Below are positions 1 to 8,128 of a stretch of 27,781 bases of DNA, piece by piece (the first letter of the stretch is position 1; every line of letters starts with the position of its first letter). The translations under genes were made by a program, and so were the position numbers. The notes under the pieces are model-generated. The model saw only the letters and a list, made by a program, of their open reading frames with translations, was not told the DNA's origin and ran no database searches. Source of the DNA: an uncultured bacterium (lineage in GTDB: Bacteria; CAIJMQ01). Location of the stretch: NCBI GenBank assembly GCA_903821905.1, contig CAIJMQ010000011.1, positions 1 through 27,781 of the forward strand, written 5' to 3'.

Positions 1-140
1 AGATGGTAATGCCTGGTGATAACATAACGATGGATATAAAACTAATAGCTTCTGTAGCAATGGAAAAGGGCTTGAGATTTGCTATAAGAGAAGGTGGTCA
101 TACTGTTGGAGCTGGTGTTGTCGGAGATGTGGTGAAATAA
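1..140 (+). CDS. tuf: Elongation factor Tu, C-terminal fragment
   Basis: This is the last 46 codons of EF-Tu, the GTPase that delivers aminoacyl-tRNA to the ribosome; the gene is cut by the window edge. The visible part is domain III. It contains the MVMPGDN stretch, the near-invariant [20 protein letters not shown] block and the end GDVVK. Its position directly before rpsJ, with an 11-nt gap, is the common str-to-S10 junction in bacteria, so it is probably cotranscribed with the ribosomal genes. The first two bases belong to an incomplete codon. Confidence 0.97.
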   Translation, partial: MVMPGDNITMDIKLIASVAMEKGLRFAIREGGHTVGAGVVGDVVK

Positions 141-151
141 AGGAATAAACC

Positions 152-484
152 ATGGCCAAGAAAAAAGAAAAAAATACTAATCAACAAAGGATGAAAGTAA
201 AACTAAAAGCCTATGACCATAGAATATTAGATCAGTCGATTAAAGAAATTATTAAAACAGTTGAACGGACCGGAGCAAAGATGGTTGGTCCTATTCCTTT
301 ACCTACTAGAATCGAGAAGTATACAGTTTTAAGGTCACCCCATGTAGACAAAGGGTCAATGGAAACTTTTGAGATTAGAACTCACAAAAGATTATTTGAA
401 ATTGTGGATCCTACAAGGAAAACCACAGATGCATTAATGAAACTAAATCTCCCAGCGGGAGTTCATGTAGAGATAAAACTATGA
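152..484 (+). CDS. rpsJ: 30S ribosomal protein S10
   Basis: S10 is a small-subunit head protein, also known as NusE in transcription antitermination. The 110-residue product has the family core [21 protein letters not shown] and [19 protein letters not shown]. It is about 8 residues longer than usual because of a lysine-rich N-terminus. I keep the upstream ATG because AGGA lies 7 nt before it. An internal ATG 13 codons in would give a family-like [11 protein letters not shown] start, but AAAGG directly abuts it, leaving no proper spacing. It is the first gene of the S10 block and overlaps rplC by 4 nt (ATGA), suggesting translational coupling. Confidence 0.97.
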   Translation: MAKKKEKNTNQQRMKVKLKAYDHRILDQSIKEIIKTVERTGAKMVGPIPLPTRIEKYTVLRSPHVDKGSMETFEIRTHKRLFEIVDPTRKTTDALMKLNLPAGVHVEIKL

Positions 485-1110
485 TAGGTCTAATTGGGAA
501 AAAAGTTGGGATGACACAGATATTTAACGAAGACGGAAAAGTTATTCCTGTCACAGTTATTAAAGCTGGTCCTTGTAAGGTTGTTCAAAAAAAGATAAAG
601 GAAAAAGATGGGTATAATGCTATTCAGCTTGGTTTTGAAGATATGAAAGAAAATAGAGCTACTAAACCTATCTTTGGTCACTTTAAAAAATTCGGTTTAA
701 AACCCATGAAAATATTGGAAGAAATAAGGATAGAGGATATAAGTAAATTTAAAGAATGTGATGAAATCAAGGTGAATATATTTTCAAACTCAAAATATGT
801 AAATATCCAAGGAATATCTAAAGGTAAGGGTTTTATGGGTGTTATGAAAAGATGGGGATTTAAGGGAATGCCTGCTTCACACGGAACACATAGAAAACAC
901 AGACATCCTGGAGCTATTGGCCAGCGTACGTATCCTGGCAGGGTTTTTTTAGGTAAAAAGATGGGTGGCAAAACTGGAAACGAAAAAATAACTGTGAAGA
1001 GATTATCTGTGGTTGGAATTGATTCTGAAAAAGATATTTTACTTGTTAAAGGTTCAGTGCCGGGTTCAAGAGGTTCAGCTTTACTTATTGTTTCTTATGA
1101 AGGGAAATAA
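481..1110 (+). CDS. rplC: 50S ribosomal protein L3
   Basis: L3 is an early-assembly protein whose long loop reaches the peptidyl-transferase centre. The 209-residue length is normal. Diagnostic segments are [15 protein letters not shown] at the N-terminus, [17 protein letters not shown] around residues 111-127, and the loop [17 protein letters not shown] with GKKMGG at about 140-163. Gln148 is in the position that is methylated in E. coli L3. The start overlaps the rpsJ stop, and rplD follows after 2 nt. Confidence 0.97.
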   Translation: MIGLIGKKVGMTQIFNEDGKVIPVTVIKAGPCKVVQKKIKEKDGYNAIQLGFEDMKENRATKPIFGHFKKFGLKPMKILEEIRIEDISKFKECDEIKVNIFSNSKYVNIQGISKGKGFMGVMKRWGFKGMPASHGTHRKHRHPGAIGQRTYPGRVFLGKKMGGKTGNEKITVKRLSVVGIDSEKDILLVKGSVPGSRGSALLIVSYEGK

Positions 1111-1112
1111 AA

Positions 1113-1745
1113 ATGCCTGAAGTAGATGTATATGATATAGACGGGAAAGTAGTAAAAAAAACAAAGTTAAATGATTCTATTTTTAACTTTGAGCCAAATT
1201 CTCAGGTAATTTCTGAAGTAGTAACTATGTATTTGGCTAATATGAAAATTCATACAGCATCTACAAAGACAAGGAGTGAAGTAAGTGGTGGTGGCAAGAA
1301 ACCATGGAGGCAGAAAGGTACCGGCAGAGCAAGAGCAGGTTCTATTCGATCTCCTATATTTAGGGGAGGTGGCATTGTGTTTGGTCCTAGACCAAGAATA
1401 GTCATTTGTCATATCCCTAAAAAGAAGAGAAAGATAGCTTTAAAATCCGTTCTTTCATTGAAAATGCAGGAAGGTAAAATAAGAGTGGTAGAGGATATCA
1501 AATTAAAAGAAGGTAAATCTAAACAATTTAATGAGATTTTACAGAAAATTCGTATTGATAATGGTAAAAATAGAAAAGCATTAGTAGTTATAAATTCACC
1601 ATCTGAGACTATTTGCAAGGCAGTAAGCAATTTAAAAGAAGTAAGATTGAAAAACCCGTCTATTCTTAATGCTCTTGATGTAATTTCTTCTGACTGGTTA
1701 GTATTGGAACTTAGCTCTTTGTCTTTATTGGAAAAAAGGATTTGA
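1113..1745 (+). CDS. rplD: 50S ribosomal protein L4
   Basis: L4 binds 23S rRNA domain I and lines the exit tunnel. The 210-residue protein shows the hallmark extended loop GGGKKPWRQKGTGRARAGS at about residues 59-77, then SPIFRGGGIVFGP. The C-terminal half has the expected alternating strand-helix pattern, ending WLVLELSSLSLLEKRI. L4 represses the S10 operon in E. coli, but the S10 leader lies outside this window, so autoregulation cannot be judged. It sits 2 nt after rplC and 3 nt before rplW. Confidence 0.96.
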   Translation: MPEVDVYDIDGKVVKKTKLNDSIFNFEPNSQVISEVVTMYLANMKIHTASTKTRSEVSGGGKKPWRQKGTGRARAGSIRSPIFRGGGIVFGPRPRIVICHIPKKKRKIALKSVLSLKMQEGKIRVVEDIKLKEGKSKQFNEILQKIRIDNGKNRKALVVINSPSETICKAVSNLKEVRLKNPSILNALDVISSDWLVLELSSLSLLEKRI

Positions 1746-1748
1746 GAA

Positions 1749-2036
1749 ATGGTAGAACCTATTAAAATTATAAAAGAACCGATAATAACAGAAAAGACAA
1801 CCGCAAAAATGGAGTCGGAACGTAAATATTCTTTTAAGGTTGATCCGAGAGCAAATAAAAGTGCAATAAAGAACGCAGTAGAACATATGTTTAACGTAAA
1901 AGTAATAAAAATTAATACTAAAATAAGAAAATCTAAACCGAGAACAGTTAGATTAAGACAAGAAGGAAGAACTGCCTCTTGGAAAGAGGCGATAGTTACA
2001 TTACAAAAAGGGCAATCTATAGATATATTAGGTTAA
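1749..2036 (+). CDS. rplW: 50S ribosomal protein L23
   Basis: L23 lies at the tunnel exit and is the docking site for trigger factor and SRP. The 95-residue protein has the family features IIKEPIITEKTTAKME near the N-terminus, KYSFKVDPRANKSAIKNAVE in the centre, and VKVIKINTKIRKSKPRT leading into the basic loop. Length is typical. It follows rplD closely and precedes rplB by 14 nt, where AAGGTGATATT before the ATG supplies a plausible ribosome-binding site for rplB. Confidence 0.96.
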   Translation: MVEPIKIIKEPIITEKTTAKMESERKYSFKVDPRANKSAIKNAVEHMFNVKVIKINTKIRKSKPRTVRLRQEGRTASWKEAIVTLQKGQSIDILG

Positions 2037-2050
2037 CTTAAGGTGATATT

Positions 2051-2866
2051 ATGGGATTAAAAACGCACAAACCGGTTACAGCGGGTCAAAGGTTTATGAT
2101 AACGCCAACATTTGAGGACTTAACAAAGAAGTCCCCAGAGAAGAGACTAACTTGGGGCTATCATAGGAGAGTAGGCAGGGCTTATCAAGGTAGCATAACA
2201 GTCAGGAGGAAAGGTGGTGGGTGCAAACGTCTTTATAGGATGATAGATTTTGGCATGAAAACAGAAGGTATAGTAGGGGAAGTTTCAAGTATTGAATATG
2301 ATCCTAACAGAACTTGTCGTATTGCATTAATAAAATATGGAGATGGAAATAAGAAATATATAATAGCTCCTACAGGACTAAAAATTGGAGATAAAATCTC
2401 AAATGGAGAAAATGTTCCCTTGACACCTGCCAACTGTATGCCTTTGAAAAATATACCCGTTGGTACGCTCATATATAATGTTCAATTAGATAAGAATAAA
2501 AATGCTCAACTTGTAAGATCCGCAGGAACCTATGCTCAAATTTTAGCTAAAGAAGGTGATTTTGCTCAAGTTAAATTACCATCAGGGGAAATAAGGAAAT
2601 TTACAGTGGACTGTAGAGCGTGTATTGGACAAGTTGGCAACATTGAACATTCTGCCATAAGAATAGGTAAAGCAGGTAAAAACCGACATCTTGGCAGGAG
2701 ACCTAAGGTGAGAGGTGTTGCGATGAATCCGATAGACCATCCTCTTGGAGGTGGTGAAGGAAGAAGTTCTGGAGGCAGACATCCCTGTTCTCCTTGGGGA
2801 AAACTTGAGAAAAAGACGCGTAAGAAAAAACTTTCAGATAAATATATAGTAAAAAGAAGGAAATAA
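2051..2866 (+). CDS. rplB: 50S ribosomal protein L2
   Basis: L2 is needed for subunit association and peptidyl-transferase function. The 271-residue protein shows conserved blocks from start to end: LTWGYHRRVGRAYQGSITVR, GGGCKRLYRMIDF, and NPIDHPLGGGEGRSSGGRHP near the C-terminus. The conserved histidine of the NPIDHP motif is at about residue 230. The length is slightly below the common 273-276. The N-terminus is short and lacks the usual MAIKKYKP start, reading MGLKTHKPVTAGQR, but the KPVTAGQR element aligns. Three bases separate it from rpsS. Confidence 0.97.
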   Translation: MGLKTHKPVTAGQRFMITPTFEDLTKKSPEKRLTWGYHRRVGRAYQGSITVRRKGGGCKRLYRMIDFGMKTEGIVGEVSSIEYDPNRTCRIALIKYGDGNKKYIIAPTGLKIGDKISNGENVPLTPANCMPLKNIPVGTLIYNVQLDKNKNAQLVRSAGTYAQILAKEGDFAQVKLPSGEIRKFTVDCRACIGQVGNIEHSAIRIGKAGKNRHLGRRPKVRGVAMNPIDHPLGGGEGRSSGGRHPCSPWGKLEKKTRKKKLSDKYIVKRRK

Positions 2867-2869
2867 AAA

Positions 2870-3154
2870 ATGGGAAGATCAGTCAAAAAAGGTCCCTTTG
2901 TGGACGTAAGGTTAATCGAAAAGATAGAAAAAGCAAAGAAGGAGAACAGTCGTAAACCAATAAAAACATGGAGTAGAAGTTCTACAATTACTCCAGATTT
3001 CGTAGGGTTGACTCTTTCTGTTCATAATGGTAAAACATTCGTCAATATTTATATTACGGAGAACATGGTAGGTTATAAAATTGGTGAGTTTGTGCATACT
3101 AGAACTTTCAGAGCTCACGGTGCTCATACTGACAAAGCTGCCACAACGACATAG
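2870..3154 (+). CDS. rpsS: 30S ribosomal protein S19
   Basis: S19 forms a complex with S13 in the 30S head and contacts the A-site tRNA region. The 94-residue protein matches the family end to end: [53 protein letters not shown] and [12 protein letters not shown]. It follows rplB by 3 nt. The 53-nt gap after it is AT-rich, with only a weak imperfect inverted repeat, and ends in a strong GGAGGG ribosome-binding site for rplV. Confidence 0.97.
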   Translation: MGRSVKKGPFVDVRLIEKIEKAKKENSRKPIKTWSRSSTITPDFVGLTLSVHNGKTFVNIYITENMVGYKIGEFVHTRTFRAHGAHTDKAATTT

Positions 3155-3207
3155 TTAAGATCAACATTAATTTATTTAATGATGTTTAACTTTGGAGGGA
3201 ATTTTTA

Positions 3208-3594
3208 GTGATTGGAAAAGCAGTGTTACGTTTTGCTAAAATATCACCTGCAAAACTAAGGCTTGTAGCTGACCTCATTAGAGGAAAAGATGTTAATAGA
3301 GCTTTAGGTATATTGAAATTTACAAACAAAAAAGGAGCAGGGATTTTAGAAAAAGTTCTTGAAAGTGCTGTTGCCAATATTTTGCAGAAAGAAAGCGGTA
3401 TAGATGAAGATTCTCTTCTTGTTAAAGCAGTAATGGTAGATGATGGTTCAAGGATGAAAAGAGTAAGATTTTATGCAAGGGGAGGAGCTTCTATTATTCA
3501 GAAGAAGACATCACATGCAACTATATTTGTAGAAGGTAAACCTAAGCCAAAAGAAAGCAAAAAGAAAAAAGAGTCAAAAGATAAAGGTAAATAA
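3208..3594 (+). CDS. rplV: 50S ribosomal protein L22 (GTG start)
   Basis: L22 has a long beta hairpin lining the exit tunnel. The 128-residue product has the core [35 protein letters not shown] and [18 protein letters not shown] choose a GTG start because GGAGGG lies 8 nt upstream, in-frame ATGs occur only deep inside the core, and the reading frame begins correctly with IGKAVLRF. The last roughly 19 residues are a lysine/serine/glutamate-rich tail, [16 protein letters not shown], absent from most L22 proteins. rpsC follows after 2 nt. Confidence 0.95.
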   Translation: MIGKAVLRFAKISPAKLRLVADLIRGKDVNRALGILKFTNKKGAGILEKVLESAVANILQKESGIDEDSLLVKAVMVDDGSRMKRVRFYARGGASIIQKKTSHATIFVEGKPKPKESKKKKESKDKGK

Positions 3595-3596
3595 GT

Positions 3597-4265
3597 ATGG
3601 GACAAAAAATCAATCCTAAAGGTTTCCGTATAGGTGTAATGTTCGATTGGGATTCCAAATGGTATGCCGATAAAGATTATGCAAAATTATTACACGAAGA
3701 TATAAAGATAAGAAATTTAATAAAAGAGAATTTAAGATTTGCTGGAATACCAAAAGTTGAAATTAATAGACTTCCCGATCAAGTAGTTATTGATATCTTT
3801 GCTGCAAAGCCGGGTGTAGTAATTGGCAGGGGTGGCACAGAAGTGGATAAATTAAGAGAACAGATTCAGAAAATAGTAAACAATAAAGAAATAGTGCTGA
3901 ACATAAGAGAAGTTAAAAACCCCAACTCAAATGCTCAATTGATAGCGGAAAATGTTGCTGTACAGTTGGAAAAAAGAATTCCATTTAGAAGAGCCATTAA
4001 AAGAGCTATTAGTCAGGCAATGGAATCAGGAGCCAAAGGAATAAAAATTAAGTGTGCAGGCAGATTAGCTGGAGCTGAAATAGCCAGATCTGCGCAATAT
4101 AAAGAAGGAAAAGTTCCTCTTCATACAATAAGGGCTTTCATTGATTACGGTTTTATTGAAGCGAATACAATGTTTGGAACTATAGGTGTTAAAGTGTGGG
4201 TATATAAGGGTGATATTATAAAAGAAAAGGGAATTAATAATTTAAAAAATACGGGAGAAAGATAA
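3597..4265 (+). CDS. rpsC: 30S ribosomal protein S3
   Basis: S3 lies at the mRNA entry channel and contributes to helicase activity. The 222-residue protein starts with the invariant [12 protein letters not shown], carries a type-II KH domain with the loop [17 protein letters not shown] at about residues 75-92, and continues with the C-terminal domain ([46 protein letters not shown]). Length is normal and no acidic tail extension is present. The order L22-S3-L16 is canonical. Confidence 0.97.
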   Translation: MGQKINPKGFRIGVMFDWDSKWYADKDYAKLLHEDIKIRNLIKENLRFAGIPKVEINRLPDQVVIDIFAAKPGVVIGRGGTEVDKLREQIQKIVNNKEIVLNIREVKNPNSNAQLIAENVAVQLEKRIPFRRAIKRAISQAMESGAKGIKIKCAGRLAGAEIARSAQYKEGKVPLHTIRAFIDYGFIEANTMFGTIGVKVWVYKGDIIKEKGINNLKNTGER

Positions 4266-4267
4266 CA

Positions 4268-4696
4268 ATGCCTCTTATTCCAAAAAGAATAAAATATAGA
4301 AAAAGACATAAAGGACGTATAAAGGGTAAAAGTTCAAGAGGTACTCAGCTAACTCATGGGGAATACGGACTTAAAGCTGTTGAAGTTGGAATAATTAATA
4401 CTAAACAGATGGAAGCTGCGCGATTAGCTATAGCTCGTACTATTAAGAAAGGCGGGAAGATATTCTTCAAACTTGCTACTGACAAGCCAATTACAAAAAA
4501 GCCATTGGAAACAAGGATGGGTAAAGGAAAAGGGGAAGTTGTAACTTGGGTTGCATTGATTCATCCAGGTAGAATCATAATGGAAATTGAAGGTGTTCCA
4601 GAAAACATTGCAATGAAAGCTTTAAAAGTTGCTGCTGACAAATTACCTGTAAGAACAAGAATAATATCTCGTCACAATTTTGGAGCTTTAATATGA
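4268..4696 (+). CDS. rplP: 50S ribosomal protein L16
   Basis: L16 helps position the A-site tRNA and organises the central protuberance. The 142-residue protein starts MPLIPKRIKYRKRHKGR and has conserved GEYGLKAVE, AARLAIART and the block RMGKGKGEVVTWVA. The C-terminus keeps ALKVAADKLPVRTRII. Length is typical. Its stop overlaps the rpmC start by 4 nt (ATGA), so L29 translation is probably coupled. Confidence 0.97.
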   Translation: MPLIPKRIKYRKRHKGRIKGKSSRGTQLTHGEYGLKAVEVGIINTKQMEAARLAIARTIKKGGKIFFKLATDKPITKKPLETRMGKGKGEVVTWVALIHPGRIIMEIEGVPENIAMKALKVAADKLPVRTRIISRHNFGALI

Positions 4697-4905
4697 AACC
4701 GGAAGATTTGAGACAATATTCCGATGAAGAGTTATTTGCAAAAAGGAATTCTTTATATACAGAACTTTTTAACCTTCGTACTCAAGTTATTACTGGACAG
4801 TTAGGAAATCCTAAAAGGATAAAAGAAGCAAAAAAAGATATTGCTCGTATATATACAATATTAAAAGAAAGACAATTGAAAAATGAGAAAACAAAGAAAA
4901 GGTAA
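4693..4905 (+). CDS. rpmC: 50S ribosomal protein L29
   Basis: L29 is a small two-helix protein near the tunnel exit next to L23. The 70-residue product has EDLRQYSDEELFAKRNSLYTE at the N-terminus and the typical GQLGNPKRIKEAKKDIARI in the second helix. Its lysine-rich tail NEKTKKR is encoded in the part that overlaps rpsQ by 23 nt, an unusually deep overlap for this junction. It overlaps rplP upstream by 4 nt. Confidence 0.95.
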   Translation: MKPEDLRQYSDEELFAKRNSLYTELFNLRTQVITGQLGNPKRIKEAKKDIARIYTILKERQLKNEKTKKR

Positions 4906-5194
4906 AGTTATATCTGATAAGATGCAATCCACAGTTATTGTGGAAACAATTAGTTTGGTGTCTCATCCTATGTATAAAAAGACACTTAAGAGAAGAAGTA
5001 AATTTGTAGCTCATAATCCTGACAACAAGGCAAAATTAGGCGACACAGTACAAATAGTAGAAACAAAACCTCTATCCAAAACTAAACGATGGATGGTAAT
5101 TGAAATATCCAAAGCCACTAAGCAAGAACATTTGCCTGTTGCTCATACAAGTGAATCTAAAGTGAAGAAATCAAATAAAAAGGGTGCAAGATGA
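4883..5194 (+). CDS. rpsQ: 30S ribosomal protein S17
   Basis: S17 is a primary 16S rRNA binder with an OB fold. The core matches the family: [38 protein letters not shown] and [18 protein letters not shown]. The start [14 protein letters not shown] aligns with the normal S17 N-terminus, so the 23-nt overlap with rpmC is real and not a start-calling error. At 103 residues it is about 18 longer than usual. The extra is a polar C-terminal tail ending [14 protein letters not shown]. It overlaps rplN by 4 nt. Confidence 0.95.
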   Translation: MRKQRKGKVISDKMQSTVIVETISLVSHPMYKKTLKRRSKFVAHNPDNKAKLGDTVQIVETKPLSKTKRWMVIEISKATKQEHLPVAHTSESKVKKSNKKGAR

Positions 5195-5556
5195 TTGGTT
5201 TAGCTTCAAGAGTAGAGGTAGCAGATAATACTGGCGTCAAAAAGATATATTGTTTCCAAGTATTCGGTGGGAAAAAAAGCTTTGCCACTATTGGAGATAT
5301 TATAGTAGGTTCGGTAAAAGAAGCGGACATTGGCGGAAACATAAAAAAAGGTGAAGTAGTCAGGGCTGTTGTAGTAAGAGTTAAAAAAGAAATAAGACGA
5401 AGCGATGGTACTTATATAAGGTTTGATAAGAACTCTGTAGTATTGGTAGATAAAACGAATAACCCCATAGGAACACGTATTTTTGGGCCGGTGCCAAGAG
5501 AACTAAGAGATAAAGAATTTGCAAAGATAATCTCTCTTGCACCTGAGGTAGTGTGA
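5191..5556 (+). CDS. rplN: 50S ribosomal protein L14
   Basis: L14 forms inter-subunit bridges with 16S rRNA and is the docking site for the silencing factor RsfS. The 121-residue protein shows [15 protein letters not shown], the signature-like [12 protein letters not shown], and [18 protein letters not shown] followed by [15 protein letters not shown]. It ends [23 protein letters not shown], as expected for the family. It starts within the rpsQ stop and is followed by a 20-nt gap before rplX. Confidence 0.97.
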   Translation: MIGLASRVEVADNTGVKKIYCFQVFGGKKSFATIGDIIVGSVKEADIGGNIKKGEVVRAVVVRVKKEIRRSDGTYIRFDKNSVVLVDKTNNPIGTRIFGPVPRELRDKEFAKIISLAPEVV

Positions 5557-5576
5557 AAAATTAAAGAGATAGAAAA

Positions 5577-5900
5577 ATGAGTATATCGGTGAAAAAAGGT
5601 GATACTGTATTAGTAATATCTGGCAAAGATAAAGGTAAGACCGCGAAGGTCAGGAAACTTCTTCCTAAGAAGAATAGGGTGATTTTAGAGCGTATAAATA
5701 TTGTAAAAAAGAATACTAAACCTTCCAGGAAAAATGCACAGGGTGGAGTTATTGAGATTGAAGCACCACTGAACTGTTCCAATGTAATGATTTATTGCCC
5801 AAAATGTGCAAAGGGTGTAAGAGTAGGAGTAAAACGGTCAGAAGATGGCACCCGAAGTCGTTTTTGTCAAAAGTGTGGAGAGACAATAGAAAAAGGTTAA
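5577..5900 (+). CDS. rplX: 50S ribosomal protein L24, zinc-ribbon form
   Basis: L24 is an assembly-initiating protein. The N-terminal KOW motif is clear (KKGDTVLVISGKDKGKTAKV), followed by the conserved GGVIEIEAPLNCSNVMI. The C-terminal part carries two CxxC pairs, C74/C77 and C97/C100, which could bind zinc; many but not all bacterial L24 proteins keep these. Length 107 is normal. A start further into the next frame overlaps its end but belongs to the rplE frame and lacks family similarity. Confidence 0.95.
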   Translation: MSISVKKGDTVLVISGKDKGKTAKVRKLLPKKNRVILERINIVKKNTKPSRKNAQGGVIEIEAPLNCSNVMIYCPKCAKGVRVGVKRSEDGTRSRFCQKCGETIEKG

Positions 5901-5926
5901 AAAAGACAAATTCGGAGCTAACAATA

Positions 5927-6493
5927 ATGGCAGAAGATAAATATATTCCCAGGTTGAAAGAGAAGTATATAAAAGAAATAGTACCGTATATGATGAAAAA
6001 GTTTAAGTATAGTAATCATTTACAAGTACCTAAAATGAAAACTATAGTTATAAATATGGGTATTGGAGAAGCCAAAGATGATAAGAAGTTTATTGAAGAA
6101 GGATTGAAACTTCTTACAGTGATAAGTGGACAAAAGCCAGTTGCTACAAAAGCTAAAATATCGGTATCCGGATTCAATCTCAGAAAAGGTAAACCCATAG
6201 GATGTAAAGTTACTTTGAGAAGAGACCGTATGTACGAATTTCTGGATAAACTAATTTCTTTTGTTTTACCTCGGATAAGAGATTTTAGAGGTGTTAATCC
6301 TGACTCGTTTGATGGAAGAGGTAATTATTCTATGGGAATACAGGAACAACAGGTTTTTCCAGAAATAGCACATGAGCAAATTACTAGTATCATGGGAATG
6401 GATATATGTTTTGTGATTAAAGCTAGAAACAATGAGGAAGGGCATGCATTATTGGAAGCTTTTGGTATGCCTTTCAGAAAAGAAGAAAAATAA
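5927..6493 (+). CDS. rplE: 50S ribosomal protein L5
   Basis: L5 binds 5S rRNA and contacts P-site tRNA. The core is unmistakable: [58 protein letters not shown] and EQ..FPEI. The open frame extends 44 codons further upstream, through the end of rplX. I place the start at [14 protein letters not shown] because this matches the family N-terminus and GGAG lies 9 nt before it. The 188 residues are slightly longer than the usual 179. It is followed 2 nt later by rpsN. Confidence 0.96.
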   Translation: MAEDKYIPRLKEKYIKEIVPYMMKKFKYSNHLQVPKMKTIVINMGIGEAKDDKKFIEEGLKLLTVISGQKPVATKAKISVSGFNLRKGKPIGCKVTLRRDRMYEFLDKLISFVLPRIRDFRGVNPDSFDGRGNYSMGIQEQQVFPEIAHEQITSIMGMDICFVIKARNNEEGHALLEAFGMPFRKEEK

Positions 6494-6495
6494 AT

Positions 6496-6681
6496 ATGGC
6501 AAGGAAATCGTTAATAGAAAAGTTAAAACGGGGAAGTAAATTTAAGGTTCGCTCTTATAATCGTTGTCAGCTGTGCGGTAGACGCAGGGCTTATATAAGG
6601 AAATTTGGACTTTGCAGAATATGTTTTCGCAAATTGGCCCATAAGGGACAAATTCCTGGAGTTACTAAATCCAGCTGGTGA
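6496..6681 (+). CDS. rpsN: 30S ribosomal protein S14, type Z (zinc)
   Basis: This is the short 61-residue form of S14, with four cysteines C24/C27 and C40/C43 (CQLC and CRIC) that bind zinc. The start [21 protein letters not shown] and end [11 protein letters not shown] are typical. The zinc form is common in Gram-positives, Thermus and many candidate phyla, while enterobacteria have the longer cysteine-free type. A 47-nt spacer with a GGAG-like AAGGAGAAA site precedes rpsH. Confidence 0.97.
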   Translation: MARKSLIEKLKRGSKFKVRSYNRCQLCGRRRAYIRKFGLCRICFRKLAHKGQIPGVTKSSW

Positions 6682-6728
6682 ATGGCGAACATACTTAGAA
6701 ATAACTTTATAGATGTTAAGGAGAAAAT

Positions 6729-7121
6729 ATGAGTGTTAGTGATTCGATAGCAGATTTTTTGGTGACTTTAAAGAATTCTTCTGTTACTCATAAACTTGAA
6801 ATAGTTACCGCTTTTTCAAATTTCAAGGTAGATATTCTAAAAGTGCTGAAGAAAGAAGGATTTGTAGAAGATTACGCTACTCAAACCGAAGGTAAGAAAA
6901 GCAACATAGTAGTTAAATTAAAATATTTTGGTAATGAACCAGCTATTAAAGATGTAAAAAAAGTGAGCAAGATAAGTAATAGAAGATATGTAAGAAAAGA
7001 TAAAATACCCTCCAGAGAAGGGAATAGAGTGTGGGTTGTTTCTACTTCCAAGGGGCTAATGACAACAGATGAAAGCAGAGAGAAAGGCATTGGGGGAGAA
7101 CTTTTATTTTATGTTGAATAG
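6729..7121 (+). CDS. rpsH: 30S ribosomal protein S8
   Basis: S8 binds helix 21 of 16S rRNA and in E. coli represses the spc operon. The 130-residue product has the expected ends: SVSDSIADFLVTLKN at the N-terminus and the C-terminal block KIPSREGNRVWVVSTSKGLMT with EKGIGGELLFYVE. The N-terminal helix is diverged from the usual DPIADMLTRIRNA, and the middle is more basic than usual. The start has AAGGAGAAAAT upstream. rplF follows after 12 nt. Confidence 0.95.
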   Translation: MSVSDSIADFLVTLKNSSVTHKLEIVTAFSNFKVDILKVLKKEGFVEDYATQTEGKKSNIVVKLKYFGNEPAIKDVKKVSKISNRRYVRKDKIPSREGNRVWVVSTSKGLMTTDESREKGIGGELLFYVE

Positions 7122-7133
7122 GAGAGATAAATA

Positions 7134-7709
7134 ATGTCACGAGTTGGCAGGAAACCGATTTCTATACCCAGTGGTGTCAAAATAGAAATCAAGGCAAATA
7201 TTGTTTCAGTAGAGGGGCCAAAAGGGAAATTGATTAAAAGTTTCTCTCCTTTAATTGAAATCACAAGAAATGATAATCAGATTATTGTAAAACGCTCTTC
7301 TGATGAAAAGCTATCACGGGCTCTTCATGGTACTACACGAAATCTAATTGCTAATATGGTAAAAGGAGTTTCTGAAGGGTTTGAAAAACAGCTGGAGATA
7401 ATTGGAATAGGTTATTCTGTTAAGGTAGAAGGTGAAAAATTAGTTATGAAACTCGGGTTTTCCCATCCGATTGAATATACACCTCCTGCGAGTATTAAGT
7501 TAGAAGCGAAGAAAACAAAGAATTTCGAATTAATAATAAGGGGTCCAGATAAACAAACGGTAGGAGAAGTAGCTTGTAAGATTAGAATGTTTTCCCCGCC
7601 TGATGCCTATAAAGGTAAAGGTGTAAGATATAAAGGAGAACAGGTAAAATTGAAACCAGGCAAAACCGCTGCAGCTGGAGCAACCGGTGGTGCCACTGGA
7701 GCAGGGTAA
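7134..7709 (+). CDS. rplF: 50S ribosomal protein L6
   Basis: L6 lies near the factor-binding site beside the sarcin-ricin loop. It consists of two homologous domains. The first starts MSRVGRKPISIPSGVKIEI and includes VEGPKGKL and LHGTTRNLIANMVKGVSEGFEK. The second has GIGYSVKVEGEKLVMKLGFSHPIEY and ends RMFSPPDAYKGKGVRYKGE. At 191 residues it is about 12 longer than usual because of a low-complexity Ala/Gly/Thr tail (AAAGATGGATGAG). A GGAG lies 9 nt upstream of the start. Confidence 0.96.
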   Translation: MSRVGRKPISIPSGVKIEIKANIVSVEGPKGKLIKSFSPLIEITRNDNQIIVKRSSDEKLSRALHGTTRNLIANMVKGVSEGFEKQLEIIGIGYSVKVEGEKLVMKLGFSHPIEYTPPASIKLEAKKTKNFELIIRGPDKQTVGEVACKIRMFSPPDAYKGKGVRYKGEQVKLKPGKTAAAGATGGATGAG

Positions 7710-7744
7710 AAATTGTATTTAACTAAACAATTAAATAAATTACT

Positions 7745-8110
7745 ATGAGTAGAGAACTGAAGAAAAAACGTATAAAGAGAGAAAGAAGACATAGAAAAAT
7801 AAAAGCGAGAATCCATGGTATTTCTTCATGCCCTCGTATGTATATTTTTAAAAGTAACAAACATATATACGTAAATATGGTAGATGACGAAAACAATAAA
7901 GTGTTAATGACTTTCTCTTCCCTTTCCAAAGAATGTAGAGAGAAGAATGTAAAGGGTGCTAGTGTTCAGGGAGCTTTTCTTGTGGGAGAACTCGCTGGTA
8001 AAAAAGCGATAGAGAAAAGCATTAAAAAAGGCGTTTTTGATAGGGGAGGATATCGATATCACGGCAGAATCAAAGCCGTAAGAGAGGGATTAAAGAAAGC
8101 TGGAATGTAA
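7745..8110 (+). CDS. rplR: 50S ribosomal protein L18
   Basis: L18 binds 5S rRNA with L5. The 121-residue product has the basic N-terminus KKKRIKRERRHRKIKARIHG, the core RMYIFKSNKHIYVNMVDDENNKV, and the family C-terminus KKGVFDRGGYRYHGRIKAVREGLKKAG. The start lacks any Shine-Dalgarno: the 35-nt spacer after rplF contains a single G and a weak AU-only inverted repeat (AATTGT...ACAATT). Translation may depend on the unstructured AU-rich leader, but no alternative start fits the family better. Confidence 0.95.
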   Translation: MSRELKKKRIKRERRHRKIKARIHGISSCPRMYIFKSNKHIYVNMVDDENNKVLMTFSSLSKECREKNVKGASVQGAFLVGELAGKKAIEKSIKKGVFDRGGYRYHGRIKAVREGLKKAGM

Positions 8111-8128
8111 AAGAGCAAGAGAGGAATT

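Noticed and set aside
3155-3207. Inverted repeat between rpsS and rplV as a terminator
   Set aside because: The stem is only about 5-7 bp with mismatches, without a T run, in the middle of a highly conserved operon.
5795-5926. Longer start for L5 running through the end of rplX
   Set aside because: The extra 44 codons have no L5 similarity, and the [14 protein letters not shown] start has GGAG at good spacing.
7711-7732. AATTGT...ACAATT inverted repeat between rplF and rplR as a regulator
   Set aside because: It is AU-only and 6 bp long, likely unstable and expected by chance in such AT-rich spacer.
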